A DNA stretch of 64,000 bases from Myxococcus hansupus (GTDB lineage: Bacteria > Myxococcota > Myxococcia > Myxococcales > Myxococcaceae), in contig NZ_CP012109.1 of assembly GCF_000280925.3 (NCBI RefSeq), positions 1,488,001 to 1,552,000 on the forward strand, written 5' to 3'. Under the pieces are notes generated by a model. That model was not told where the DNA came from, did not search any database, and worked only from the letters and a program-made list of their open reading frames with translations. How positions within the stretch are numbered: position 1 is the first letter of the stretch; each line of letters opens with the position of its first letter. The position numbers and the translations under genes were made by a program. Of the stretch, positions 45,625 through 56,819 are shown one piece after another.

Positions 45625-46857
45625 ATGGCGAAGCAGAAGTCGGGGGAGATCATCGTCGGCCTCGACATCGGCACGACGAAGATCTGCGCCATCGTCGGAG
45701 AGCTGACCGACAGCGGCATCGACATCATCGGTATCGGTACGCATCCGTCGAAGGGTCTGCGCAAGGGCGTGGTGGTGAACATCGAGGCGACCGTCTCTTC
45801 CATCCGCCGCGCGGTGGAGGAAGCGGAGCTCATGGCGGGGGCGGAAATCTCCCACGTCTACACGGGCATCGCCGGAGGCCACATCAAGGGCTTCAATTCC
45901 CAGGGCATCGTCGCCGTCAAGGACAAGGAAGTCCGCGAGGCCGACATCGCGCGCGTCATCGACGCGGCGAAGGCCGTGGCGATTCCGCTCGACCGGGAAG
46001 TGATTCACGTCCTCCCGCAGGAATTCATCATCGACGACCAGGGCGGCATCAAGGAGCCCCTGGGCATGGCCGGCGTCCGTCTGGAGGCCAAGGTCCATAT
46101 CGTCACCGGCGCGGTGTCCAGCGCGCAGAACATCGTCAAGTGCGCCAACCGCACCGGGCTCAACGTCTCCGACATCGTCCTCCAGCCGCTGGCCAGCGCG
46201 GAGGCGGTGCTGGGTGAGGATGAGAAGGAGCTGGGCGTGTGCCTCGTCGACATCGGCGGCGGCACCACGGACATCGCCATCTTCTCCGGCGGCTCCATCG
46301 TCCACACGGCGGTGATTGCGCTGGGCGGCAACAACCTCACCAGCGACATCGCCATTGGCCTGCGCACCCCCGCGCACGAGGCCGAGCGCATCAAGCAGAA
46401 GTACGGCTGCGCGCTGTCGTCGCTCATCAACAAGGACGACACCATTGAAGTGCCCAGCGTCGGGGGGCGTCAGCCCCGCGTGCTCGGGCGGCAGATTCTC
46501 TGCGAAATCCTGGAGCCGCGCGTGGAGGAGATCTTCCAGCTCGTGCACCGCGAAATCCAGAAGTGCGGCTACGAGGACCTGCTGGCCTCGGGCGTGGTGA
46601 TTACGGGTGGCTCCACGCTGCTCGCCGGCATGCCGGAGCTGGCCGAGGAAGTCCTGGGCCTGCCGGTGCGCCGTGGCATGCCGCGCGGCATCGGCGGTCT
46701 GGTGGATGTGGTGAAGAGCCCCATGTACGCCACCGGCGTGGGCCTGGTCGTCTACGGCGCCCGCCACCTGGACCGGCGCATGTTCCGCATCCGAGAGGAG
46801 AACGTGTACAAGAAGGTGAAGGGCCGCATGCGGGAGTGGCTCGAGGAAATCTTCTGA
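45625..46857 (+). CDS. ftsA: Cell division protein FtsA
   Basis: A 410-residue actin-like ATPase that tethers FtsZ to the membrane. Phosphate loops are VGLDIGTTKICAIVGEL and DIGGGTTDIAIFSGGSIVHT; VIALGGNNLTSDIAIGLRT and VVITGGSTLLAGMPELAEEV complete the ATPase. The C-terminal RMREWLEEIF is the amphipathic membrane-targeting helix. GGGAGGGTTGTC lies before ATG 45625. It is followed 31 bp later by a strong terminator, so the cluster transcript ends here rather than continuing into ftsZ. Confidence 0.97.
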   Translation: MAKQKSGEIIVGLDIGTTKICAIVGELTDSGIDIIGIGTHPSKGLRKGVVVNIEATVSSIRRAVEEAELMAGAEISHVYTGIAGGHIKGFNSQGIVAVKDKEVREADIARVIDAAKAVAIPLDREVIHVLPQEFIIDDQGGIKEPLGMAGVRLEAKVHIVTGAVSSAQNIVKCANRTGLNVSDIVLQPLASAEAVLGEDEKELGVCLVDIGGGTTDIAIFSGGSIVHTAVIALGGNNLTSDIAIGLRTPAHEAERIKQKYGCALSSLINKDDTIEVPSVGGRQPRVLGRQILCEILEPRVEEIFQLVHREIQKCGYEDLLASGVVITGGSTLLAGMPELAEEVLGLPVRRGMPRGIGGLVDVVKSPMYATGVGLVVYGARHLDRRMFRIREENVYKKVKGRMREWLEEIF

Positions 46858-46888
46858 CGCACCGGGCCGAGCGCCCACCGCGTCGCCG

Positions 46889-46918
46889 AAGGGCTCTCCG
46901 AAAGGGGGGCCCTTTTTT
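46889..46918 (+). terminator. Intrinsic terminator of the dcw cluster
   Basis: An 11-bp stem (AAGGGCTCTCC/GGGGGGCCCTT, with two G-T pairs) closed by a GAAA tetraloop and followed by a run of six T in total. It starts 31 bp after ftsA. The strongest terminator in the window. Confidence 0.92.
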
Positions 46919-47189
46919 GTTGGCCGTGGGCCACACCCTGCGTCCCGATTGACGCGTCAGCGTCCGGATTTGACGCGTCAGCCGACCTGGTGGGTTGCCC
47001 TCCGGCGTGCCCGAATCGGTCCAGTTTCCGGAATCTGGATCCGTGGTTCGGATGGGGCCCGGAGAACCCAGGGAGCGGGGCGCTGAAATCCTCGGAATGT
47101 CGACGGTCGTAGAGTGGACAGACGATGGCTCCCGGATTGCTATGTGCGGCATTTGCCGCTGGGCCCACTCCCCCCAACGACCCACGTTT
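46919..47189 (+). promoter_or_regulatory. Upstream region of the giant surface protein gene with tandem palindromes
   Basis: Two copies of the perfect palindrome TGACGCGTCA lie at 46950-46959 and 46971-46980. The centres are 21 bp apart, i.e. two helical turns, and each lies in a longer direct repeat (GATT or ATTT before, GC after). The second copy includes TTGACG, a possible -35. A further hairpin GCGGCA/TGCCGC is at 47146-47159, close to the start codon. No convincing -10 is seen. The palindromes look like a cooperative operator for one dimeric regulator. Confidence 0.6.
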
Positions 47190-50100
47190 ATGAATCAAGA
47201 GACCAATCAAGTCCCTCTCGCTAGTCGGGTTTTCCGAGGACGCATCCGGCCCGCCATCGCACCTCTGGTGCTGTTGTGCGTGGCGCTGCTCGGCCCGGTC
47301 GCGATGGGCGCCGCGGACACCTTCGGGCTGGGGAACGGAACCAGCGGCGCGTTGACGGTGAACGGGGCCAACCCCCCATCAACGTCTACACGCGCGTGAC
47401 GGCGGCGGCGCCCGCCGGGCAGAACTTCGTGACGGTGGCCTCGTCCACGGGCTTTTCGGTGGGCAGTCTGGTGATGGTGCACCAGACGACGGGCCTGGGG
47501 ACGGTTCCGGCGTCGGGCAGTCAGACGCCCATCACCCTGACGGGAAACACGGTGGGCCGTTGGGAGTTCGCGCGGGTTTCGGCCCTCACGGCGACGCGGC
47601 TCACCTTCTCGCAGCCGCTCACGGGGGCCTACACGGCCACGGGCACGCAGGCGATCCGGGTGCCCGAGTACTCCACGGTGACGGTGAATGCAGGGGGAAG
47701 CCTCGTGGCGCAGCCGTGGAACGGCACCACGGGCGGCGTGCTCGCCTTCCTGTCGCAAGGCGCGGTGACCAACGCGGGCGCCATCCACGCGGATGGTCGC
47801 GGGTTCCGGGGTGGCTTCGCGTGGAACGGTGGCGGAGATGGCTGCGAAGGCATGGACGACGCGTGGGGACCTGATGATCAGTACCTGAACGGGACGTCGA
47901 AGGGCGAGGGCCTGGTCCCCAACCGGTTTGGAGGAGATGCGCTCCCTCCTGATGGTCCGACGGGCCTGACGACGGGCCGGGGCAATATCGCCAACGCGGG
48001 TGGCGGTGGCGTCTGCCACAACTCGGGTGGCGGTGGCGGGAGCAATGCGGGTGCCGGCGGCATGGGTGGGCGGACGTGGGTCGGTGAGGAGGGCGGCGCA
48101 TTCTCTCGGCCCGTGGGCGGGCTCGGCGGCGCCCAGTTGACCTTCGATGCGGTGTCCTATGCGTTGTTCGGCGGTGGTGGTGGCGCGGGCCATGGCAACG
48201 ACGGCGCGGCCGGTGGGGGCAGCGCGGGTGGCGGTGTCGTGTTCATCCGCGCGAGTTCGCTCACCGGAGCCGGTCGTGTGACGGCGGACGGCCTGGCGGG
48301 AGTCAACGCCCAGGGGATTGGCAATGACGCCGCGGGCGGCGCTGGTGCTGGAGGTACCGTCTACCTGCGCGTCACCGGCGCCCTGACGTGCTCTGCCAAT
48401 ACTGTGAGGGCACGTGGTGGCGCCGGTGGCGGCACGACGTATGACCAGCACGGAACGGGCGGTGGTGGTGGTGGTGGCCGGATGCTGTTGCAGTCCGCGT
48501 CCGGAACCTGCACCCCTGTCGTGACTGGTGGTGCCGCGGGTACGCAGCCGACGGCCAGCGCTCCGGACGGGCTTACGTACGGCGCCGCCCCGGGCAACGT
48601 GGGTGTCGTCACCGTTCTTCCCGGCGCCTTCCCCATGAATCTGGCTGCGCCCGTGGTCGTGATGCCGGCCAACGGCTCCACCACGGGGCCGCGTCCGGCC
48701 ATCTCGGGCACGGCTCCGGCGAACTCCACGGTGGTCATCTTCGTGGATGGTGTGGAAGTGGCTCGGGTGCCCGCGGATGCTTCGGGCAACTTCACCTACA
48801 CGCCGACCACGGACCTGGTGACGGGCGCGCACACCGTGAACGCCTACGCCACGCTCCAGGGCGTGGTCTCCGCGACCAGCAACACGAACACGTTCACCGT
48901 CGCGTCGGACACGACGCCGCCGGACACGACGATTGTGACGGGTCCGCCGCCGGTGTCGGGCTCCACGAGCGCGACGTTCTCCTTCAGCTCGAACGAGAGC
49001 CCGGTGACGTATGAGTGCAGCCTGGATGGTGGCCCGTTCGTCGCGTGCTCGAACCCGCGGACGTACACGGGGCTGGGCCAGGGCAGTCACACGTTGGCGG
49101 TGCGTGCGCGGGATGCGGCGGGCAACGTGGACCCGACGCCCGCGACCTACGCCTGGACGGTGGACACCACGCCGCCGGACACGACGATTGTCAGTGGCCC
49201 CACGGGCACGACGACGTCTCGCAGTGCGACGTTCGACTTCACCTCGAACGAGAGCCCGGTGACGTATCAGTGCTCGCTGGACGGCGCGGCGTACGTGTCG
49301 TGCTCGGACCCGGTGACGTTCACGGGCCTGGCGGATGGCTCGCACACGTTGCTGGTGCGCGCGGTGGATGCGGCGGGCAACGTGGACCCGACGCCGGCGT
49401 CGCGCACGTGGATGGTGGACGCGACGCCGCCGGACACGACAATTGTCAGCGGTCCTCCGGCGGCGACGAACTCGACGAGCGCGACGTTCGACTTCAGCTC
49501 GAACGAGAGCCCGGTGACGTATGAGTGCAGCCTGGACGGTGGGCCGTATGTGGCGTGCACGGACCCGGTGACCTTCACGGGCATCGGGCCGGGTAATCAC
49601 ACCTTGTCGGTGCGTGCGGTGGACGCGGCCGGCAACGTGGACCCCACGCCCGCGACGTACGCCTGGACGGTGGACACCACGCCGCCGGACACGACGATTG
49701 TCAGCGGCCCGTCGGGCACGACGACGACTCGCGACGCGACGTTCGACTTCAGCTCGAACGAGAGCCCGGTGACCTACCAGTGCTCGCTGGACGGCGCGGC
49801 GTATGTGGCGTGCACGGACCCGGTGACCTTCACGGGCCTGGCGGACGGTTCGCACACGCTGCTGGTGCGCGCGGTGGATGCGGCGGGCAACGTGGACCCG
49901 ACGCCCGCGTCGCGCACGTGGACGGTGGACGCCACGCCGCCAGACACGACGATTGTCAGCGGTCCCCCGGCGGCGACGAACTCAACCACGGCCACGTTCG
50001 ACTTCAGCTCGAACGAGAGCCCGGTGACGTACCAGTGCTCGCTGGACGGTGCGCCGTTCGTGACGTGCACGGACCCGCAGTCGTACACGGGCTTGAGCGA

Positions 50101-53100
50101 AGGCAGTCACACGCTGACGGTGCGCGCGGTGGACGGCGCGGGCAACGTGGACCCGACGCCCGCGACGCACACCTGGACGGTGGACACCACGCCGCCGGTG
50201 CTGCCGACCATCGACTCGCCCGCGGACCAGGAGGAGGTCGCGACCTCGACGCCGACGCTGACGGGCACGGGTGAGCCGGGCAGCGACATCTACCTGGAGG
50301 TGGATGGCACTCCCTACGGTCCCGTCCTCGTGGATGAGAACGGCAACTGGACCTTCACCGTGCCGGACGACCTCGACGAGGGCCCGCACACGGTGTCCAT
50401 CATCAGCGTGGACCCGGCGGGCAACTCCGCGGGCCCGGTGACGAGCACGTTCATCGTGGACCTGACCGCGCCCGACACGTTCATCGAGTCCGGCCCGGCG
50501 CTGCTGACGAACGCGACGTCCGCGACGTTCGAGTTCCGTTCGGAGGGCGGCGGGGTGGCCTACGAGTGCAGCCTGGACGGGAACAGCTTCGCTCCCTGCT
50601 CCAACCCGGTGACGTTCACGGGCCTGGTGGACGGGGCGCACATGCTCATGGTTCGCGCGGTGGACGCGGCGGGCAATGTGGACCCGACGCCCGCCGAGTA
50701 CACCTGGACGGTGGACACGGCCCCGCCCGATACGCTCGTCGTGAGCGGCCCGGCGACGCCGACCTCGCAGAGCACGGCGAGCTTCGAGTTCGAGTCCTCC
50801 GAGCCGGGCTCCACCTATGAGTGCAGCCTGGACGGCGCGGCCTATGTGCCCTGCGCGGAAGTGGTGACCTTCGAGGGCTTCGCGGAAGGGGACCACACGT
50901 TGCTGGTGCGCGCGGTGGACGCTGCGGGCAACGCGGACCCGACGCCCGCCGAGTACACCTGGACGGTGGACCTCACGCCGCCCGCGGCGCCGCTCATCAC
51001 CTCGCCCGCGAACGGCGCGGTGCTGGACAGCGGCGTGGTGACCATCACCGGCACGGCGGATGGCGCTGACTCCGTGATGGTGACGGTGGGGGGCACGGAG
51101 TATGGCCCCATCCCGGTCGACGCCAACGGCAACTGGACCTTCTCGCCGCCGGTGACGCTGGCGGATGGGCCCTACGCCGTTGTCGTGACGGCGACGGATG
51201 AGGCGGGGAACACCAGCGCGCCGGCGAACTCCACCTTCATCGTGGACACCACGGCGCCGGATACCGCCATCGACAGTGGCCCGGCGGCGCTGACGAACGT
51301 CGCCACGGCGGACTTCGTCTTCTCCTCCAACGAGTCTCCGGTGACGTACGAGTGCTCGCTGGACGGTGCGCCCTTCGTGGCGTGCCCGGCGCAGGCGCAG
51401 TTCGGCCCGCTGGCGGATGGCTCGCACACGCTGCTGGTGCGCGCGGTGGACGCGGCGGGCAACGTGGACCCGACGCCCGCCGAGCACACGTGGACGGTGG
51501 ACACCGCGGCGCCCGTGGTGGTCATCACCACGCCGGCCAACGGCGCGGTGCTCGACGTGGCGGTGGTGACGTACTCCGGTACCGCCGAGCCGAACAGCAC
51601 CGTGACGGTGGTGGTGGACGGCGTGACGGTGGGGACGACGCAGGCGGATGGCGCCGGCAACTGGACGCTCCCCGTGGGCGACACCCTGTCGGAGGGCAGC
51701 CACACGGTGTCCGTCACGGCGGTGGACGAGGCGGGCAACACCAGCTCGACGGTGACGCACACCTTCACCGTGGACGCGGAGCCGCCGCAGACCACCCTCA
51801 CCGTGACGCCGCCGGCGCTCTCCAACAGCGACTCGGCGACGTTCGAGTTCGATTCGGATGAGTCCCCGGTGACGTACGAGTGCAGCCTGGACGGCGCGGC
51901 CTTCACGCCGTGCTCGAACCCGGCCACCTTCACGGGGCTCGACGACGGCGAGCACACGCTGCAGGTGCGCGCGGTGGATGCCGACGGCAACGTGGACCCG
52001 ACGCCGGCGACGTACACCTGGACCGTGGACACCACGGCGCCGAACACCCTCATCATTTCCGGTCCGCCGCTGTCGGAGGCGCCGTCCACGGCGACGTTCG
52101 ACTTCGACTCGGACGAGTCTCCGGTGACGTACGAGTGCAGCCTGGACGGCGCGGCCTATGTGGCGTGCACGGACCCGGTGACGTTCACCGGCCTGGCGGA
52201 AGGCAACCACACCCTGTCGGTGCGCGCGGTGGACGCGGCGGGCAACGTGGACGCCACGCCGGCCACGTATAGCTGGACGGTGGCGGTGGACTCGGACGGC
52301 GACGGCCTGTCGGACGCCGAGGAGATCGCGCTGGGCACCGACCCGAACAACCCCGACACGGACGGTGACGGCTTGCCGGACGGCATCGAGGTGAACGTCG
52401 CTGGCACGGACCCGCTCGACGACGACACGGACGACGACGGCATCCTGGACGGCAACGAGGACGCCAACCACAACGGCATCGTCGACCAGGGTGAGACGGA
52501 CCCGAAGCTCTGGGACACCGACGGTGACCTGCTCTCCGACGGTCTGGAAATCGGTCTCACCGCGCCCCAGGGCACCGGCACCGACATGACGCGCTTCGTG
52601 GCGGACGCGGACCCGACGACGACGACGGACCCGCTCAACCCGGACACGGACAACGGCAGCGTGTGGGACGGCATCGAGGACGCCAACCGCAACGGCCGCG
52701 TGGACCCGGGCGAGACGGATCCGCTCAACCCCGCGGATGACGTCGACAGCGACGGTGACGGCATCGACGACGCGACGGAAATCGCGCTGGGCCTGGACCC
52801 GAACGACGCGGACACGGACGACGACGGCATCCCCGACGGCCTCGACGGCATCACCGACACGGATGGTGACGGCCTCATCGACGCGTTGGACCCCGACAGC
52901 GACAACGACGGCATCCTGGACGGCACCGAGGCGGGCATCACGTTGGAGACCGCGCACGCGGACACCGACCGCACCTCGCCCAACTTCCGTCCGGACGCGG
53001 ACCCGAGCACCACCACCGACCCGAAGAACCCGGACACGGATGGTGACGGGCTGCGTGACGGCGAGGAGGACGTGAACCGCGACGGCCGCGTCGACGCCAC

Positions 53101-55243
53101 GGAGACGGACCCGAACAACCCGGACACGGACGCGGATGGCCTGACGGATGGCGTGGAAGTGAAGGGCGCCAACCCGACGGATCCGCTCAACCCGGACACG
53201 GACGGTGACGGCCTGCTCGACGGTGTCGAGGACGCCAACCGCAACGGTGCGTGGGACAACGGTGAGACGGACCCGAACAAGGCGGACACCGACAACGGCG
53301 GTGTGAACGACGGTGAGGAAGTCGCGGGCGGTACCAACCCGCTGGATGGCAACGACGACTTCATCATCTCCGGCCGGGGCTGCAGCACGAGCGGCGCGGG
53401 CACCTTCGCTCCGCTGGCGCTGCTGCTCCTCGGGCTGCCGCTGCTGGGCCGTTTCCGCCGCACGGCGGGGCGGGCCAGCGGGTTCTCCGCGGTGGCCGCG
53501 GCGGTGCTCGCGCTGGCGGGCATGATGGTGGCGGTGCCTGCCTCCGCGCAGGTGCCGTCGCTGTCCGCCTCGCAGTCCATCGACGTGCAGCAGTACAAGC
53601 CGGGCCCCAGCTCCAAGGACATCCTGGGCGTGCAGAGCGCCCAGGTGCATTCCCACCTGGGGTGGAACGTGGGCATGTCCGTGAACTACGCGGACAAGCC
53701 GCTCAACTTCATGGACCCGCGCTCGGGCCGGTACATCACGGCCCTGGTGCGGAGCCAGGTGGGCATCGACCTGATGGGCTCGGTGGGCCTCTTCGATCGC
53801 TTCGAACTCGGTGTGTTGCTGCCGGTGACGATTCAGCGCTCGCAGGCGGCGCCCATGGTGGACCCGTCCTTCGCGCAAGGCGTGGGCTCGGGCGGCATCG
53901 GTGACCTGCGGCTGGTGCCCAAGGCCCGGCTGCTGGAGGAGGGCTCTTTCTCCCTCGCGTTGACGGTGCCGGTGGTGCTGCCCACGGGCGGTGGCTCGGA
54001 CTTCCTCGGCGGCTCCGGGCTGGGGGTGCAGCCGCGTGTCGTGGCCGAGTACGGCGAGCGGTTTCGCGTGGCCGCCAACGTGGGTGTGGACTTTCGCGAG
54101 AAGCAGCAGCTTCGCAACCTGAACATCGGCAACGCGGTGTCCTACGGCGTGGGCGCCGAGGTGCCCTTCTCCGTGCGCGAGGTGCCGCTGGCGCTCGCCG
54201 CCACGGTGGTGGGCGCGGTGGGCCTGGACCAGCAGAACACCGAGGAGCGCCCGCTGGAGCTGCTGGCGGCGCTGAAGTACCGCGCGCTGGGCGGCTTCTC
54301 CGCGCACGTGGGCGGTGGGCCGGGCCTCACGCGGGGCTATGGCACGCCGGGCTTCCGGCTGCTCGCGGGCTTCAGCTACAGCCCGGACCCGTCGCGTGAG
54401 CCGCCGCAGGCCGCGCCGGTGGACACGGATGGCGACGGCATCCTGGACATCGACGACCAGTGCCCGACGGAGCCCGAGGACAAGGACGGCTTCCAGGACG
54501 CGGACGGCTGCCCGGACCCGGACAACGACGGTGACGGCATCCCCGACACGGCGGACAAGTGCCCGAATGAGCCGGAGACGGTGAACGGCTTCGAGGACGA
54601 AGACGGCTGCCCGGACGTGGCGCCGCCTCCGCCGCCGGTGGACACGGATGGCGACGGCATCATGGACCCGGACGACCGCTGCCCCAACGAGCCCGAGGAC
54701 ATGGACGGCTTCCAGGACGAGGACGGCTGCCCGGACCTGGACAACGATCGGGACGGCATCCCCGACACCGAGGACAAGTGCCCCAACGAGCCGGAGACCA
54801 TCAACGGCTTCCAGGACGAGGACGGCTGCCCGGACAAGGGCACCGTGAAGGTGCTCGTCGACGGCGAGCGCATCGTCATCCTGGAGAAGGTCTACTTCGC
54901 GACCGGCAAGGACGTCATCCTGGCCCGCTCGTTCCCGCTGCTGAAGCAGGTGGCCGCGGTGCTGCGCGCCAACCCGCAGGTGGAGCTGGTCCGCATCGAG
55001 GGCCACACGGACGACCAGGGCAACGACGCGAAGAACCTGGACCTGTCCCAGCGCCGCGCCAACAACGTGAAGGCCTTCCTGGTGAAGGAGCGCATCGCCG
55101 AGGGCCGTCTGGAGGCGGTGGGCTACGGCGAGACGAAGCCGGTGGACACCAACAAGACGGCGAAGGGCCGCGAGAACAACCGCCGCGTGGGGTTCACCAT
55201 CCTCCGCGTGGCGAAGGTCGAAGTGGAGCGCGAGGCACGCTGA
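47190..55243 (+). CDS. Giant repeat-containing surface protein with OmpA C-terminus (apparent frameshift)
   Basis: About 2,684 residues once one base is restored. The signal (MNQETNQVPLASRVFRGRIR then a hydrophobic core to VAMGAA) is in one frame up to residue 63 and the rest in another. The join is at a run of six C (47372-47377), where a seventh would restore the frame: NGANPP then INVYTR. The order is: Gly-rich domain (to about 48640), Ig-like domains and 85-residue repeats with paired Cys (ECSLDG motif, 48640-52290), calcium-binding thrombospondin type 3 repeats (52290-53350), a MYXO-CTERM-like segment, a second signal-like segment, an OmpA-like barrel (53560-54410), more TSP3 repeats (54420-54840) and an OmpA peptidoglycan-binding domain (HTDDQGNDAKNLDLSQRRAN). 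Likely an outer-membrane adhesin or wall anchor. It sits between ftsA and ftsZ. Confidence 0.85.
48905..50179 (+). repeat. Five 255-bp tandem repeats
   Basis: Five in-frame direct repeats of exactly 255 bp (85 residues) begin at 48905, 49160, 49415, 49670 and 49925. Each encodes TPPDTTIVSGP..., a strand pattern with SSNESPVTY, then CSLDG, a second Cys, and AVDAAGNVDPTPA. Units 2-5 are close to identical at the DNA level. More diverged copies follow, interspersed with other Ig-like domains. Confidence 0.9.
53375..53551 (+). other. Internal MYXO-CTERM-like signal followed by a signal peptide-like segment
   Basis: Within the giant protein, GRGCSTSGAG (Cys codon at 53381) is followed by a hydrophobic helix (FAPLALLLLGLPLLG) and RFRR at 53450-53461. 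This is the Cys, helix, Arg-cluster layout of MYXO-CTERM sorting signals, normally at the very C-terminus. The chain continues without a stop into TAGRASGFSAVAAAVLALAG and MMVAVPASA, a signal-peptidase-like segment, before QVPSLSAS. The Arg cluster could serve both as the end of the first signal and the n-region of the second. Confidence 0.65.
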
Positions 55244-55263
55244 CTCGCGCTGGCCTTGAATAC

Positions 55264-55287
55264 CCGGTGAAACACACCGGTTGATTT
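55264..55287 (+). terminator. Terminator-like hairpin after the giant gene
   Basis: CCGGTG/CACCGG with an AAACA loop followed by TTGATTT, 20 bp after the giant gene's stop. Confidence 0.5.
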
Positions 55288-55294
55288 CATCCGA

Positions 55295-55336
55295 GGGTGG
55301 CTCCGAAACAGTTTTCGGGGCCACCCTTCGTGTTTT
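55295..55336 (+). terminator. Strong terminator between the giant gene and ftsZ
   Basis: A 14-bp stem (GGGTGGCTCCGAAA paired with TTTCGGGGCCACCC, one G-T pair) with a 4-nt loop, then TTCGTGTTTT. With the preceding hairpin it separates ftsZ transcription from upstream genes. Confidence 0.78.
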
Positions 55337-55441
55337 CGGGCATGCTGGAGCCGACCCGGTACGCAGTCCCGGCAATCGCGAGTCAAGAGGCGAAGTTCGC
55401 CCGCCGCGCCGCACGCCTGCACGTCCCTGGGACTGCGTAAG

Positions 55442-55490
55442 TGCGCGTCAGGACTCGGACGCGCAGCATCCCGCTACAGGCTCGTAGCGG
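55442..55490 (+). promoter_or_regulatory. Tandem hairpins in the ftsZ upstream region
   Basis: Two adjacent inverted repeats: TGCGCGTC/GACGCGCA (55442-55465, 8-nt loop) and CCGCTAC/GTAGCGG (55471-55490, 6-nt loop). They end about 90 bp before the ftsZ start. They may be operator half-sites of the ftsZ promoter or leader RNA structures; I cannot place the promoter itself. Confidence 0.42.
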
Positions 55491-55579
55491 AATACTTGCC
55501 AAAGCGTGGGACTTGCTGATGATTGTGGAGGTTGGGAGCACGCGCGCTGCATCGCGCAACTCCAGGCGAGAGGACCACC

Positions 55580-56797
55580 ATGGACCAGTTCGATCAGAAC
55601 AAGCAGGCCGCCAAGATTCGGGTCGTCGGGGCGGGTGGGGCCGGCTGCAACGCGGTCAATACGATGATCCTGTCCAAGTTGGACCGGGTGGACTTCATCG
55701 CCGCCAACACCGATGTCCAGGCGCTCGCCGCGAGCAAGGCGCCCACCCGGCTTCAGCTCGGCCAGACGCTGACGAAGGGCCTGGGCGCGGGCGCCAACCC
55801 GGAGATGGGCCGCGAGGCCGCCCTGGAGTCGCGCGACCAGATTGCCGCGGTGCTCGAGGGCGCCGACATGGTGTTCGTCACCGCCGGCATGGGTGGCGGC
55901 ACGGGCACGGGCGCCGCGCCCATCATCGCGGACATCGCCAAGAGCCTGGGTTGCCTCACCGTGGGCGTCGTCACCAAGCCCTTCCTCTTCGAGGGCAACA
56001 AGCGCCGCAAGCAGGCCGAGCAGGGCATCGTGGAGCTCAAGGCCGCGGTGGACACGCTCATCACCATTCCGAACCAGCGCCTGCTGTCGCTCTCCAACGA
56101 GCCCATGCCGCTGCTGGAGACGTTCAAGCGCGCGGACGAGGTGCTGCTGAACGCCGTGCAGGGCATCAGCGACCTCATCCAGTACCACGGCTACATCAAC
56201 GTCGACTTCGCCGACGTGAAGACCATCATGAGCGACAAGGGCATCGCGCTCATGGGCACGGGCAACTCGTCGGGTGACAAGCGCGCGTTGATCGCCATGC
56301 AGCAGGCCATCGCCAGCCCGCTGCTGGAGGACGTCTCCATCGACGGCGCCACGGGCCTGCTCATCAACATCACCGGTGGCCGCGACATGACCCTGCAGGA
56401 GGTCAACGAGGCCCTCACGCTGGTCCACGACGCCGCCGACAGCGAGGCGGAAATCATCTTCGGCTCGCTCATCGACGAGAACATCGCGGACGAGGTGAAG
56501 ATCACCATCATCGCCACGGGCTTCGTTCACCGCGACGCGCCCAAGGTCCGCACGGCGACGCCGGTGGTCCAGATGCCGCTGTCCCGTCCGGGCCCGTCCG
56601 TGCTGGCCAACGCGCGCGAGGAAGTCGCCAGCCTGGTGCCCGCGAAGAGCAGTGGCTCGCGCCCCATGCCCGTGGAGAGCCCCAAGTCCGTGAGCGCGCG
56701 CACCTCGGTGGTGAAGGACGCGCCGCTGCCGCTGGACGAGGATCAGTTCGACATCCCCACGTTCCTGCGCCGCCAGGGTCAGACGGAGCTGCCGTAG
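55580..56797 (+). CDS. ftsZ: Cell division protein FtsZ
   Basis: A 405-residue tubulin-like GTPase forming the Z ring. It contains [28 protein letters not shown], and the tubulin signature [10 protein letters not shown] at residues 105-114, then [12 protein letters not shown] of the T7 region. A variable linker (about 325-388) is Ser/Pro/Ala-rich. The C-terminal peptide DIPTFLRRQ binds FtsA and other partners. GAGAGGACCACC precedes ATG 55580; a longer frame adds 19 unrelated residues. It is transcribed apart from ftsA, behind two terminators and its own hairpin-rich leader. Confidence 0.98.
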   Translation: MDQFDQNKQAAKIRVVGAGGAGCNAVNTMILSKLDRVDFIAANTDVQALAASKAPTRLQLGQTLTKGLGAGANPEMGREAALESRDQIAAVLEGADMVFVTAGMGGGTGTGAAPIIADIAKSLGCLTVGVVTKPFLFEGNKRRKQAEQGIVELKAAVDTLITIPNQRLLSLSNEPMPLLETFKRADEVLLNAVQGISDLIQYHGYINVDFADVKTIMSDKGIALMGTGNSSGDKRALIAMQQAIASPLLEDVSIDGATGLLINITGGRDMTLQEVNEALTLVHDAADSEAEIIFGSLIDENIADEVKITIIATGFVHRDAPKVRTATPVVQMPLSRPGPSVLANAREEVASLVPAKSSGSRPMPVESPKSVSARTSVVKDAPLPLDEDQFDIPTFLRRQGQTELP

Positions 56798-56819
56798 GGG
56801 AAGGGTCGTGCGGCGGGGC

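Noticed and set aside
48905..50179. CRISPR-like or mobile repeat array
   Set aside because: The 255-bp repeats are in frame, adjacent without spacers and code for Ig-like domains.
49982..55414. A very long open frame on the minus strand (about 1,800 codons) antisense to the giant surface gene
   Set aside because: Its product is Arg/His/Val/Gly repeat sequence mirroring the third-position GC bias of the plus-strand gene, without start context or family motifs.
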